NCBI GenBank assembly: GCA_017643165.1
Contig: JAEPNY010000003.1
Span: forward strand, 230,007-294,006
Length of the DNA stretch: 64,000 nucleotides
Reading direction: 5' to 3'
Origin: Psychroserpens sp.
Lineage (GTDB): Bacteria; Bacteroidota; Bacteroidia; Flavobacteriales; Flavobacteriaceae
The notes beneath the pieces were generated by a model. The model saw nothing but the letters and a program-made list of their open reading frames with translations. It was not told the origin of the DNA and searched no databases. A program made the translations under genes and the position numbers. Positions 9,512 to 18,438 of this stretch are shown here, in pieces. The stretch's first letter is position 1. Every line of letters starts with the position of its first letter.

Positions 9512-10459
9512 TTAAAAATTAAGTTCTTGTTTGATTAAATAACGACTAGATTCACGTTTGTTCCTGAGAGTGATTTCTCCCAGAAATCCTGCAATGAAAA
9601 ACTGAGATCCAAGGATCATCGTAGTTAGTGCAATATAGAACTGAGGACGTTCGGTAATTAGACGTCCTGTTGGATTAATAAATAACTTATCGATACCTAA
9701 ATACGCAGAAAAAATAAATCCAATAGCAAACATTAAAACTCCCAAGGCACCGAAGAGATGCATTGGTCGTTTTCCAAATCGTGTGATAAACCAAATTGTG
9801 ATTAAGTCGAGAAAACCATTTATGAATCTATCCATACCAAATTTGGTCTCTCCATATTTTCTGGCTTGATGTTTTACAACTTTTTCACCAATCTTAGTGA
9901 ATCCAGCATTCTTTGCCAACACTGGAATATAGCGATGCATTTCACCGTTGACATCGATATTTTTAACTACAGTACTATGGTATGCTTTTAATCCGCAATT
10001 AAAGTCATGAAGTTTAACGCCTGATGTACGTCGGGCGGCCCAATTGAATAATTTTGATGGAAGGTTTTTAGCGAGAACTGAATCATAACGCTTCTTTTTC
10101 CAGCCAGAAACCAGATCAAACTTATCTTGAGTGATCATGTTATATAGTTCAGGAATTTCTTCTGGATTATCTTGAAGGTCCGCGTCCATAGTAATGATCA
10201 CATCACCTTCAGCTTTAGCAAACCCAGCATGTAAAGCTTGAGATTTTCCAAAGTTTTTTAAAAATCGAATCCCTTTTACATTATCATCTTTTTGTGAAAG
10301 TTGCATAATGGTTGACCAAGACGCATCTGTACTTCCGTCATCAATAAAGATGATTTCATATGAAAAACGATTGGACTGCATAACTTTTGCAATCCAATCG
10401 TGTAATTCTGTTAATGATTCTTGTTCGTTAAGTAGCGGTATGACTACTGATATGTTCAT
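9512..10459 (-). CDS. Family 2 glycosyltransferase, DPM1/ArnC-like membrane protein
   Basis: 315 residues. The N-terminal GT-A domain contains VVIPLLNEQESL, IFIDDGSTDAS, LKNFGKSQALHAG and the metal-binding TMDADLQDNPEEI (DxD). Two C-terminal transmembrane helices lie at about 233-255 and 275-297. This architecture is that of dolichol/undecaprenyl-phosphate glycosyltransferases, which load a single sugar onto a polyprenyl phosphate at the inner membrane. It precedes the DUF4199 gene's 3' end by 44 nt on the same strand. Donor sugar and acceptor are not readable from the sequence. Confidence 0.88.
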   Translation of the reverse strand: MNISVVIPLLNEQESLTELHDWIAKVMQSNRFSYEIIFIDDGSTDASWSTIMQLSQKDDNVKGIRFLKNFGKSQALHAGFAKAEGDVIITMDADLQDNPEEIPELYNMITQDKFDLVSGWKKKRYDSVLAKNLPSKLFNWAARRTSGVKLHDFNCGLKAYHSTVVKNIDVNGEMHRYIPVLAKNAGFTKIGEKVVKHQARKYGETKFGMDRFINGFLDLITIWFITRFGKRPMHLFGALGVLMFAIGFIFSAYLGIDKLFINPTGRLITERPQFYIALTTMILGSQFFIAGFLGEITLRNKRESSRYLIKQELNF

Positions 10460-10503
10460 TTAGTCTTTTTGAAAATTTAATATTTCAAAAGTACTGATTT
10501 TAT

Positions 10504-11022
10504 TTAAGAGTTACTGCGCATCACTAATCCGCCAATTAATGACCAGATTAATCCAAATAGTGCACTCGCAGCAACCCAAAAAGCAGATCCAATAAATGGA
10601 TTGAACATCATCTCCATGATAGACATGCTTTGTTCGATCATTTCATCTGTCATCTCTGGATTTTGTTCGATCATATTATCTCTTGCAACTTCCATAATTT
10701 GTCCCATAAATTCAGGATCAATTACATAATTAAAGAGGATTCCGTAGATTACGTAAACGATTGCACTTATGACTCCTATTACGACACCTAATTTGATAGC
10801 AGTACCTAAGGAAAGTACATTGGCATTATGCTTTTTGTATTGACTTATCGCATAAATAATGATTATCGGGAATAAAACATAGTAAGTGAGTTGCGGCCAT
10901 TGAGCGCCTGCCAGAGCTTGACCAGTAACATAAGCTATTACTGATAGAGCGATCATAATTACGCCAAGAATGACGCCATAGTTAATTGCAAATTTACCTG
11001 GTTTAATTGGTTGTGCTTCCAT
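10504..11022 (-). CDS. DUF4199 family membrane protein
   Basis: 172 residues with four predicted transmembrane helices (about 14-33, 43-60, 74-97 and 142-166). A hydrophilic loop rich in Glu and Met lies between helices 3 and 4 (EVARDNMIEQNPEMTDEMIE). The opening KFAINYGVILG and overall layout match DUF4199, a family almost limited to Bacteroidota and of unknown function. It directly precedes the polyprenyl-phosphate glycosyltransferase on the same strand, a pairing I believe is common in Flavobacteriaceae, which hints at an envelope role. Confidence 0.75.
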   Translation of the reverse strand: MEAQPIKPGKFAINYGVILGVIMIALSVIAYVTGQALAGAQWPQLTYYVLFPIIIIYAISQYKKHNANVLSLGTAIKLGVVIGVISAIVYVIYGILFNYVIDPEFMGQIMEVARDNMIEQNPEMTDEMIEQSMSIMEMMFNPFIGSAFWVAASALFGLIWSLIGGLVMRSNS

Positions 11023-11116
11023 AATGTGAGTTGATTATTGATTTAATTACGTTAGTTAGTATTGTATTGCTTAATTTTGTTACAAATTACGACGAAATAA
11101 AAAAAGATATAATTTA

Positions 11117-11146
11117 TTGGTAATTTACAAAAATTACTTAAATTTG
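11117..11146 (+). promoter_or_regulatory. Promoter for rpmE (TTG-N19-TAAATTTG)
   Basis: A -33-like TTG at 11117-11119 and an exact -7 box TAAATTTG at 11139-11146 are separated by 19 nt. Transcription would start near 11153, about 30 nt before the L31 start codon. Confidence 0.65.
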
Positions 11147-11183
11147 CACCTCCAAAATAATAAGGAATAAAAGTTTAGAAGAG

Positions 11184-11438
11184 ATGAAAAAAGGTATACA
11201 TCCAGAGAATTATAGATTAGTAGCTTTTAAAGACATGTCAAACGACGATGTGTTTTTAACAAAGTCTACTGCTGAGACTAACGAGACTATTGAAGTTGAT
11301 GGTGTTGAGTATCCAGTGGTTAAGTTGGAAATCTCAAGAACATCTCATCCTTACTATACTGGTAAGTCTAAATTAGTAGATACAGCTGGTCGTATCGATA
11401 AGTTCAAGAACAAATACGCGAAGTTTCAGAAAAAATAA
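11184..11438 (+). CDS. rpmE: 50S ribosomal protein L31, type B
   Basis: 84 residues, starting MKKGIHPENYRLVAFKDMSN and containing ISRTSHPYYTGKSKLVDTAG, the L31 core. There is no cysteine, so the zinc-binding CxxC of type A L31 is missing; the extra insertion and length identify the C-minus, type B form. It binds the 50S subunit near the central protuberance. The gene is monocistronic with its own promoter and terminator. In species with both forms the C-minus version is made under zinc limitation; whether a second copy exists here cannot be seen. Confidence 0.95.
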   Translation: MKKGIHPENYRLVAFKDMSNDDVFLTKSTAETNETIEVDGVEYPVVKLEISRTSHPYYTGKSKLVDTAGRIDKFKNKYAKFQKK

Positions 11439-11458
11439 ACATCGCATCAAGTTATACG

Positions 11459-11492
11459 TAAAGCCTTCAGGATTTTTCTTGAAGGCTTTTTT
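11459..11492 (+). terminator. Terminator of the L31 gene
   Basis: Stem AAAGCCTTCA / TGAAGGCTTT around a short T-rich loop, followed by a T run at 11487-11492, starting about 20 nt after the L31 stop. Confidence 0.85.
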
Positions 11493-11539
11493 GTTAGCTT
11501 TAATTGAAGTACTTTTAACCTTTATCAAGTCCATTTATT

Positions 11540-12715
11540 ATGAATTACATTTTATTTGATGGTCCTTCACGACAAAACTTATTACCATTTACATATACAC
11601 GACCGGTTGCAGATATTAGAGTTGGTATTTTAACCATTCGGGAGAAATGGGAAAAGTTGTTAGGTTTTACTTGCACAACGGTTACTGAAGATTATTTATC
11701 AGAAAAATATCCAATGGTCGAGTTTGAAGAAAATATCATGATAAATGGTGCAGTACTTCCTAATTTAGAACTTGTAAATATCATTACGTCGCTTACCGAA
11801 AACCAAGCTGTTTTTCAAGGCGAAGATGTTATTGCGTTTTTTACTAAAGATTCTCAAGAGGAAGTCAATTTTGATACCTATGAAATCATCGAGTATACCG
11901 ATGAACTTATTAAAATAGAGCATACCTGGGATATATTCGCAAAGAATGGTGATGCAATTAAAGCAGATTTTCAATTACTAACCGAGGATAGAACGTCGCA
12001 GTCCATTTCAGAGACAAATCAAATTCTAGGTGCTGAACACATATTTGTTGAAGAAGGCGCTAAGTTTGAATGTGTGACTTTAAATGCGACTTCTGGCCCA
12101 ATCTATATTGGGAAAGATGCTGAAATCATGGAAGGTAGTGTCATTCGTGGGCCTTTTGCCTTATGTGAAGGCGCTACAGTAAAATTATCGGCTAAAATTT
12201 ATGGGCCAACAACTGTAGGACCATTTAGTAAAGTGGGAGGAGAAGTTAATAATTCGGTAATCTTTGGTTTCTCTAACAAGGGACACGATGGTTTTTTAGG
12301 GAATTCCGTACTGGGAGAGTGGTGTAATTTAGGCGCAGATACGAACAATTCAAACCTAAAGAACAATTATGCTGAGGTAAGACTATGGGATTATCATACC
12401 GAAGGTTTTGCGAGAACAGGCTTGCAATTTTGCGGTTTGATGATGGGAGATCATAGCAAATGTGGTATTAATACCATGTTCAATACAGGTACAGTTGTAG
12501 GTGTTAGTGCCAATATTTTTGGGAGTGGATTTCCAAGAAATTTTGTTCCTAGTTTTTCATGGGGAGGAAGTTCCGGATTTAAAACCTATCTCACGCGTAA
12601 AGCATTTGAAGTTGCTGAAGTTGTAATGAAGCGACGAAATGTTGAATTCTCAGATCAGGAAAAAGCTATCTTAGAGCATATTTTTGAGGATACCCAGAAA
12701 TACCGACGTGAATAA
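11540..12715 (+). CDS. GlmU-like sugar nucleotidyltransferase / left-handed beta-helix protein
   Basis: 391 residues. The N-terminus FDGPSRQNLLPFTYTRPVAD is characteristic of the flavobacterial GlmU-family group, with a nucleotidyltransferase-like domain to about residue 165. The C-terminal half consists of hexapeptide repeats forming a left-handed beta-helix (for example IYIGKDAEIMEGSVIRGPF and later HSKCGINTMFNTGTVVG). True GlmU makes UDP-GlcNAc by acetylation and uridylation, but the canonical signature LAAGxGTRM is absent at the N-terminus. Catalysis is therefore uncertain and it could have a different sugar substrate. It is convergent with the downstream peptide-binding gene, which ends 3 nt away. 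Confidence 0.75.
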   Translation: MNYILFDGPSRQNLLPFTYTRPVADIRVGILTIREKWEKLLGFTCTTVTEDYLSEKYPMVEFEENIMINGAVLPNLELVNIITSLTENQAVFQGEDVIAFFTKDSQEEVNFDTYEIIEYTDELIKIEHTWDIFAKNGDAIKADFQLLTEDRTSQSISETNQILGAEHIFVEEGAKFECVTLNATSGPIYIGKDAEIMEGSVIRGPFALCEGATVKLSAKIYGPTTVGPFSKVGGEVNNSVIFGFSNKGHDGFLGNSVLGEWCNLGADTNNSNLKNNYAEVRLWDYHTEGFARTGLQFCGLMMGDHSKCGINTMFNTGTVVGVSANIFGSGFPRNFVPSFSWGGSSGFKTYLTRKAFEVAEVVMKRRNVEFSDQEKAILEHIFEDTQKYRRE

Positions 12716-12718
12716 CAC

Positions 12719-14353
12719 TTAATTTTTCGATACCCTTTTTAAATCTAAAAGGTTAATAGGATTAATCCCTAATCCTGATACATTTTTACGTGTAAACCGT
12801 ACCACTTCATCATAAAATAAAGGAATAACAGGTGTGTCAGCCAGAATTAAACTATCCATCCTTGTATACAATGCCTCGCGTTTATTGCGGTCTGTAATAG
12901 TGAAGGCTTCTTCATACCACGCATCAAATAACTCACTTTTAAAATGTGTGTAATTAGGGCCATTAGGTGCAAAATTTTGACTAAAGAAAAGTGATAGGTA
13001 ATTTTCAGCATCAGGATAATCGGCAACCCAGCTAGCTCTAAATAGATCGAGCTTACCATTAGCTTTTGCATCCTTTAGTGTTGCGGCAGGAATGACATCA
13101 ACGTTAACAGTTATACCAATCTTTTGTAATTCACGCTGTATATATTCGCAGAAACTTAAGTAGTTGCTGGTTGTCGTGATTGTAATTTCAGGCTCGGTAA
13201 TTCCAGATGCAGTCTTGAATTCACGTACTAAAGCTTTTGCTTTTTCTGGTTGGTAGCTGTAACCTATCTCAGGACTATAGCCTGGCAAGCCTTTTGGAAT
13301 AAATCCACCATTGGCAGGAATACCTATACCATTACGAAGGTAGGTCATCATCTTTTTTCGGTCGAACCCATAATTAATAGCTTTGCGCAAAAGATCCGAC
13401 TGTAGTTCTGGCAGTTCAGATTCCATAAAGACAGCAAGATATTCTGTATTCAAATAAGGACCACGAATCATATTGACATCGTCTTTATAGCGATCGCGTA
13501 ATTCTCCTGTAGCTGTTAAAATATCATCTTTGTAAGAGGCATCCAAACCTGAAACGAAATCAATATTTCCTTGAGCGAACTGTAAAAATTCACTTTGCTT
13601 GTCGGGTAAAAATGTGATAGCAACTGCTTCTAAATATGGTAGCTTTTTACCATTGCTGTCGGATTCGAAATAATTAGTGTGTTTTCTAAATACCAACTTC
13701 AAATTTTCTTCCCATCGTTTGAATTGAAACGGACCAGTACCAATAGGATTTGATCTAAAGTCACTACCATAATGATCAACAATTTCCTTCGGAACTACCG
13801 AGCAATATTTCATGGTCAATAAGCCTAGAAACGCGGGAAACGCTTGTTTTAATCTTATTTCAAAGATCGAATCGTTTAAGGCTTTGAATTGGTCAACTTT
13901 ATTGAGCGTCCATCGTCCTGGAGAGGCCACTTTCTTGTCCAAAAGGCGATTAAAACTGTATTCAAAATCCTTAGCTGTTACCTGACGTGTACTGTCTGTC
14001 CCGAATAGTTCATGTTTGTGAAAAAAGACATTAGATCTAAGATTGAAGGTATAGGTTAGGCCATCTTCTGAAATGGTCCATGCTTTAGCAATACAAGGTT
14101 GAACTGCCAAGTTCTCATCCATTTGAACCAACCCATTAAATAATTGATTTACGGCCCATATATCTGCATTATCCTTCGCAAAAGCAGGATCGAGCGATCC
14201 AATATTCTTATGTTCATTATATCTGAACACAAGATGATCTTTTGATTCTTTACTTTTTGAACTACATGACAATATAAGATTAAAGCTAAATAAGGCAACG
14301 AGTAGCTTCAAAACCAAATATTTAGTGCGTATGTATTTCAGGAATTTGTGCAT
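12719..14353 (-). CDS. Oligopeptide/dipeptide ABC transporter substrate-binding lipoprotein
   Basis: 544 residues, SBP family 5 (DppA/OppA). The lipobox is LILSC (C30), so it is anchored to a membrane. Family features are visible: GSLDPAFAKDNADIWAVNQL, LKYTFNL-type strand (TYTFNLRSNVFFHKH), SNPIGTGPFQFKRWEEN, and ALRKAINYG-like segment LLRKAINYGFDRKKM. No permease or ATPase gene of this transporter lies nearby, which is common for such orphan binding lipoproteins in this group. It may deliver peptides to a transporter encoded elsewhere. Divergent from mtaB with an 81-nt gap. Family is sure, ligand unknown. Confidence 0.88.
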   Translation of the reverse strand: MHKFLKYIRTKYLVLKLLVALFSFNLILSCSSKSKESKDHLVFRYNEHKNIGSLDPAFAKDNADIWAVNQLFNGLVQMDENLAVQPCIAKAWTISEDGLTYTFNLRSNVFFHKHELFGTDSTRQVTAKDFEYSFNRLLDKKVASPGRWTLNKVDQFKALNDSIFEIRLKQAFPAFLGLLTMKYCSVVPKEIVDHYGSDFRSNPIGTGPFQFKRWEENLKLVFRKHTNYFESDSNGKKLPYLEAVAITFLPDKQSEFLQFAQGNIDFVSGLDASYKDDILTATGELRDRYKDDVNMIRGPYLNTEYLAVFMESELPELQSDLLRKAINYGFDRKKMMTYLRNGIGIPANGGFIPKGLPGYSPEIGYSYQPEKAKALVREFKTASGITEPEITITTTSNYLSFCEYIQRELQKIGITVNVDVIPAATLKDAKANGKLDLFRASWVADYPDAENYLSLFFSQNFAPNGPNYTHFKSELFDAWYEEAFTITDRNKREALYTRMDSLILADTPVIPLFYDEVVRFTRKNVSGLGINPINLLDLKRVSKN

Positions 14354-14367
14354 TAATTGTAAATTTG
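14336..14367 (+). promoter_or_regulatory. Promoter for mtaB (TTTC-N20-TAAATTTG)
   Basis: An exact -7 box TAAATTTG at 14360-14367 with a near-match -33 TTTC at 14336-14339, spacing 20. It predicts a leader of about 60 nt before the mtaB start and overlaps the start of the divergent gene. Confidence 0.5.
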
Positions 14368-14434
14368 CCCACTCAAAAATTAGATCGAGTAAATATAAAT
14401 AGATTTCTGAGCTATCGGAAACGGTTATTATAGA

Positions 14435-15760
14435 ATGAATAAAAAAGTCGCTTTTTATACACTAGGTTGTAAACTCAATTTTTCTGAGACCTCTACGATT
14501 GCACGTAATTTTTCTTCGGAAGGATTCGAGCGCGTTGACTTCAAAGAAAAGGCTGATATCTATGTTATAAACACGTGTTCGGTAACTGAGAATGCTGACA
14601 AACGATTCAAATCTATAGTAAAACAAGCGCAAAAGATAAATCCGGAAGCCTTTGTTGCGGCCATAGGATGTTATGCGCAGTTAAAACCGCAAGAACTCGC
14701 TGATGTTGAAGGCGTAGATTTAGTTTTAGGTGCTACTGAAAAGTTTAAAATCACCGATTATTTAAATGACCTTTCCAAAAATGACATGGGAGAGGTGCAT
14801 AGCTGCGAGATTCAAGAGGCTGATTTTTATGTCGGAAGTTATTCCTTCGGCGATCGAACAAGGGCTTTTTTAAAAGTTCAAGACGGTTGTGATTATAAGT
14901 GTACCTATTGTACAATTCCATTAGCTCGTGGCATCTCTAGGAGTGATACTCTAGAAAATGTATTGCACAATGCAAAAGAGATATCCGCAAAAAATATTAA
15001 GGAGATTGTTCTTACTGGCGTTAATATTGGTGATTACGGTAAAGGTGAATTTGGAAATAAGAAGCATGAACATACCTTTTATGAACTTGTTGAAGCCTTA
15101 GATCAAGTTGAAGGTATTGAGCGTCTCAGAATTTCTTCGATCGAACCTAATCTTCTAAAAAACGAAACGATAGAGTTTGTTTCTGAAAGTAGAACTTTTG
15201 TTCCGCATTTTCACATTCCGTTACAGAGCGGAAGTAATGAAATTCTGAAGTTGATGCGTCGTCGATACATGAAAGAACTCTATGTGGATCGGGTTTCGAA
15301 AATTAAAGAAACTATGCCGCATGCTTGTATTGGGGTTGACGTAATTGTCGGATTTCCAGGTGAAACTGATGAGCACTTTTTAGAAACCTATAACTTTCTA
15401 AATGAATTGGATATTTCCTATTTACACGTCTTCACCTATTCAGAACGCGATAATACGCTAGCGGCGAGTATGAACCAGGTGGTTCCAAAAAATGTAAGAG
15501 CTAAACGAAGTAAAATGCTTCGAGGATTATCGGTCAAGAAACGTCGTGCTTTCTATGAGAGTCAATTAGGAACAACAAGAAAAGTACTATTTGAATCAGA
15601 AAACAAGGAAGGATATATACACGGATTTACAGAGAATTATGTGAAAGTAAAAACGCCTTGGAATCCTGAATTGGTAAATACACTACACGATATTGATTTG
15701 ACAGAGATCGATGAAGACGGGATGGTGAGGTTTAATTTTGTAAATGCAGAAGTACATTAA
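14435..15760 (+). CDS. mtaB: tRNA N6-threonylcarbamoyladenosine methylthiotransferase MtaB
   Basis: 441 residues, radical SAM methylthiotransferase that converts t6A37 to ms2t6A37 in ANN-decoding tRNAs. The N-terminal MTTase domain supplies three cluster cysteines in TLGCKLNFSET, VINTCSVTENAD and AIGCYAQLKP. The radical SAM cluster motif is CDYKCTYCTIPLARG (CxxxCxxC). A C-terminal TRAM-like segment follows from about 375. The N-terminal GCKLN, rather than GCQMN, points to MtaB instead of MiaB. The gene ends at a bidirectional terminator shared with the small GNAT gene. Confidence 0.92.
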   Translation: MNKKVAFYTLGCKLNFSETSTIARNFSSEGFERVDFKEKADIYVINTCSVTENADKRFKSIVKQAQKINPEAFVAAIGCYAQLKPQELADVEGVDLVLGATEKFKITDYLNDLSKNDMGEVHSCEIQEADFYVGSYSFGDRTRAFLKVQDGCDYKCTYCTIPLARGISRSDTLENVLHNAKEISAKNIKEIVLTGVNIGDYGKGEFGNKKHEHTFYELVEALDQVEGIERLRISSIEPNLLKNETIEFVSESRTFVPHFHIPLQSGSNEILKLMRRRYMKELYVDRVSKIKETMPHACIGVDVIVGFPGETDEHFLETYNFLNELDISYLHVFTYSERDNTLAASMNQVVPKNVRAKRSKMLRGLSVKKRRAFYESQLGTTRKVLFESENKEGYIHGFTENYVKVKTPWNPELVNTLHDIDLTEIDEDGMVRFNFVNAEVH

Positions 15761-15763
15761 ATA

Positions 15764-15792
15764 AAAAATCCGAAGCTCAGCTTCGGATTTTG
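15764..15792. terminator. Bidirectional hairpin terminator
   Basis: AAAATCCGAAGCT / AGCTTCGGATTTT palindrome with A6 before and a T-rich stretch after, between convergent mtaB and the small GNAT gene. Confidence 0.85.
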
Positions 15793-15795
15793 TTT

Positions 15796-16092
15796 TTATA
15801 TTCTTATTCCCACTGGGAGCATTCGTTTATACTTGCGATGACGTCTAATAAACTTTGCAATCTCAGGACTCGTAGGTACCACACTAATATTGCGTTCTGC
15901 AATATTTTCAAATACTACAGTAAGGAATTCTTCCTCGAAATCGTCGTTCTCGATACTGTCAGGAATAATTAGCTTGGTTAAGAAAATTTTACGGTCTTGA
16001 AGAGAATATTCAATTTTGGCTAGTTCACCATCTACTTTTAATTCGAATTGTCTTAAAAAGTCGTTATCTGTTAATTCAGCAGCATCAATCAT
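15796..16092 (-). CDS. Small GNAT-like N-acetyltransferase (YjdJ type)
   Basis: 98 residues, the size of the single-domain Acetyltransf_CG group. The N-terminal strand pair FELKVDGELAKIEYSLQDRKI is followed by a central helix and the strand-turn ISVVPTSPEIAKFIRRHRKY, where the family normally has a CPYA/xxYI-type segment for CoA contact. Here the pattern is VPTSPEIAKFIRRH, still consistent. The substrate is unknown for the whole group. A -7-like TAAATTTG on the minus strand at 16159-16166 could drive it. Moderate confidence in the fold, low in any activity. Confidence 0.65.
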   Translation of the reverse strand: MIDAAELTDNDFLRQFELKVDGELAKIEYSLQDRKIFLTKLIIPDSIENDDFEEEFLTVVFENIAERNISVVPTSPEIAKFIRRHRKYKRMLPVGIRI

Positions 16093-16210
16093 AATTAAAT
16101 GTATTTTAATTCAATGGTCGGTAGGGTGAAACTATACTTTTTGCATAGTTTTGTGTTGCAAATTTATGAAAAATATCAGAGAAATTAAAAACACAATACA
16201 TTAACGGCTT

Positions 16211-16879
16211 ATGGTACAAGATATTATACATGTGTATTTGATGCCTGGTATGGCTGCTAATCCTACAATCTTCGAGCACATTAAATTACCCGAAGATAAA
16301 TTTAAGATTCATTGGTTAGAGTGGTTTCTACCTGAACCAAAAGAATCACTGGAAAGCTATGCAAAACGCATGATAGAACGTATTGAGTATGATAATGTTG
16401 TTTTACTTGGCGTGTCTTTTGGAGGGATTTTAGTTCAGGAAATGAGTAAGTACATGAACTTAAGAAAGCTATTTGTGGTGTCTAGTGTCAAATCCAAACA
16501 CGAGTTGCCCAAACGTATGAAAGTCATGAAATATACTAAAGCCTATAAGCTCCTTCCTACACAACTTGTAGGTAATATAGACGTTCTAGCAAAGTATGCC
16601 TTTGGTGAAACCATAACCAAACGGATTGATTTATATAAAAAATATTTATCCGTAAACGATAAAGCGTATTTAGATTGGGCCATAGAAAATGTGATAGAGT
16701 GGAATCAAAACGAACCTAATATGAGTGCTATTTATATTCATGGTGATAATGACATGGTGTTTCCACATTCGTGTAAAGGGGACTGTATTGTGATCAAAGG
16801 AGGAAGCCATATTATGATCATTAATAAGTTTAAATGGTTTAACGAAAATTTACCAAAACTAATCCTGCAACCCGCTTGA
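16211..16879 (+). CDS. Alpha/beta hydrolase
   Basis: 222 residues. The strand-loop YLMPGMAANPTIF resembles an oxyanion-hole region (normally HG), and the nucleophile elbow is GVSFGG (Ser about 77). A C-terminal SAIYIHGDNDMVFPHS supplies the acidic residue (Asp in GDND), and KGGSHIMIINK supplies the catalytic His. The triad order Ser-Asp-His is therefore complete. No signal peptide, so cytoplasmic. Substrate unknown. It is followed 41 nt later by the lytic transglycosylase on the same strand; no hairpin separates them. Confidence 0.8.
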   Translation: MVQDIIHVYLMPGMAANPTIFEHIKLPEDKFKIHWLEWFLPEPKESLESYAKRMIERIEYDNVVLLGVSFGGILVQEMSKYMNLRKLFVVSSVKSKHELPKRMKVMKYTKAYKLLPTQLVGNIDVLAKYAFGETITKRIDLYKKYLSVNDKAYLDWAIENVIEWNQNEPNMSAIYIHGDNDMVFPHSCKGDCIVIKGGSHIMIINKFKWFNENLPKLILQPA

Positions 16880-16920
16880 AAGCAAGCATTTAATTTTATA
16901 CATTTATAAAAATTTGAATC

Positions 16921-17853
16921 ATGACAATTGTAAAAAATATTTTAGCAGCTATTGGATTAATCTGCGTGTCTGGGCTATTTATTTTTGCTGTACAGGCAGA
17001 TAGTACTGATGCTGATATGAATCCATCAATTTCACCCTCTGATGGCAATGATTATAACGTGTATGCTTTATCAGTTCCAAAGGATTTAAACTTTGCAGGT
17101 GAAGTGGTACCATTGGACAATCCGGATATTTTTGAACGTATGGATCGCGAATTATTAGTAAATACCTATTGGCAGTCTAATGGGTTGCTCATGTTTAAAA
17201 GAGCTGAAAAATATTTTCCAATTATCGAACCGATATTAAAAAAGAATGGTGTCCCTGAAGACTTTAAATATTTAGCCGTTATTGAAAGCGGACTTACAAA
17301 TGCAGTTTCTCCAGCTGGTGCCAGAGGCGTATGGCAGATCATGAAAACTACAGGTCGTGAAAATGGATTGGAGATCAATTCGAATGTTGATGAGCGTTAT
17401 CATCTTGAAATGGCTACTGAGGTTGCATGCAAATATTTAAAAAAGGCGAAAGCAGAATTAGGATCATGGACCTTGGCTGCTGCAGCATACAATGCTGGAA
17501 ATGCAGGTGTTTCTAGGCGACTAAAAGAACAAAATGTATCGGATTATTATGATCTATTATTAGGCGAAGAAACAGGACGTTATGTTTTTCGTATTGTAGC
17601 GCTTAAAGAAATATTAAATCATCCTGACACTTACGGTTTCAATTTTGCTCCTAAAGATTTATATAAGGCAATTCCAACTTACAAGGTGGAAGTTGATACC
17701 GTAGTTACAGATTTTACAAAGTTTGCAGAGAAGTTCGGTATCAATTACAAGATTTTGAAAATTCACAATCCTTGGTTGAGAGAACCTAAATTGAATAATG
17801 CGTCGCGCAAGAAGTATTACATCGCAATTCCTGAAAAGGGATACTACAATTAA
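16921..17853 (+). CDS. Lytic murein transglycosylase (SLT domain, MltD-like)
   Basis: 310 residues with an N-terminal signal/anchor (about 5-25). The SLT catalytic domain runs from about 95 to 230. The catalytic Glu lies in LAVIESGLTNAVSPAGARG, followed by VWQIMKTTGRENGL and LAAAAYNAGNAGVSRRL, the three conserved motifs of family 1 transglycosylases. The C-terminal 70 residues (FTKFAEKFGINYKILKIHNP) look like a degenerate LysM-type wall-binding segment. It cleaves peptidoglycan between MurNAc and GlcNAc to give anhydro-MurNAc ends. Convergent with the TPR gene, whose stop is 25 nt away. Confidence 0.9.
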   Translation: MTIVKNILAAIGLICVSGLFIFAVQADSTDADMNPSISPSDGNDYNVYALSVPKDLNFAGEVVPLDNPDIFERMDRELLVNTYWQSNGLLMFKRAEKYFPIIEPILKKNGVPEDFKYLAVIESGLTNAVSPAGARGVWQIMKTTGRENGLEINSNVDERYHLEMATEVACKYLKKAKAELGSWTLAAAAYNAGNAGVSRRLKEQNVSDYYDLLLGEETGRYVFRIVALKEILNHPDTYGFNFAPKDLYKAIPTYKVEVDTVVTDFTKFAEKFGINYKILKIHNPWLREPKLNNASRKKYYIAIPEKGYYN

Positions 17854-17877
17854 TTAATGTAGTTGCCAATGCGCTAT

Positions 17878-18438
17878 TTATCGACGGCGCATGTTTCTAT
17901 TGCCGTAATGCTGTTTTGGGCCTTGTGAACGTTTCATGCCATCTTTCATCATTTTGATCTGTTCTGTCAGCATACCACGTTTATCTAATTTTTGAGCTTC
18001 ATTTAGTAATTGTTTAGCTTCCATCGGACGACGTTTGCTAAAAGCGATACCTGCAAGGTTTAATTTGGCCATTGCGACATCATGATCCATGCTAAGTCCA
18101 AGACCTAAAGCTTTTTTAAAGTATTTTTCCGCATCATTCATATTTGATTGAGCGACCATGATTCCATGAAGATAGTTATAGTACCCTTCTTGCTTTTTAA
18201 CTAAAGCGCTAGATGGATTTTTAATTTTATTAAGCCATTTCTTTGCGCCTTCAAAATCTTGTTTTCTCAATCTTAAAAATGCCAATAAAATGAACTCATT
18301 TTTAAAATATAGAAATACAAAAATCAATGATAAAAGTATATACATGATACCGTTTCCTATTTCGCCATCAGTAAATTGATATATGGCAAATGCAAAGATT
18401 AAAACAGCTAATACAAGTTTTATATTTTTATTGAACAT
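17878..18438 (-). CDS. Membrane-anchored TPR-like protein
   Basis: 186 residues. Two closely spaced transmembrane helices (about 6-22 and 30-48) are followed by helical repeats of the TPR type (GYYNYLHGIMVAQSNMNDAE, then KALGLGLSMDHDVAMAKLNL and GIAFSKRRPMEAKQLLNEAQ), and a basic tail rich in Arg and Asn. The repeats face the cytosol or periplasm depending on orientation, which I cannot decide. Its start overlaps the 3' end of the DUF6263 gene by 11 nt, so the two are translationally coupled. Function unknown. Confidence 0.7.
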   Translation of the reverse strand: MFNKNIKLVLAVLIFAFAIYQFTDGEIGNGIMYILLSLIFVFLYFKNEFILLAFLRLRKQDFEGAKKWLNKIKNPSSALVKKQEGYYNYLHGIMVAQSNMNDAEKYFKKALGLGLSMDHDVAMAKLNLAGIAFSKRRPMEAKQLLNEAQKLDKRGMLTEQIKMMKDGMKRSQGPKQHYGNRNMRRR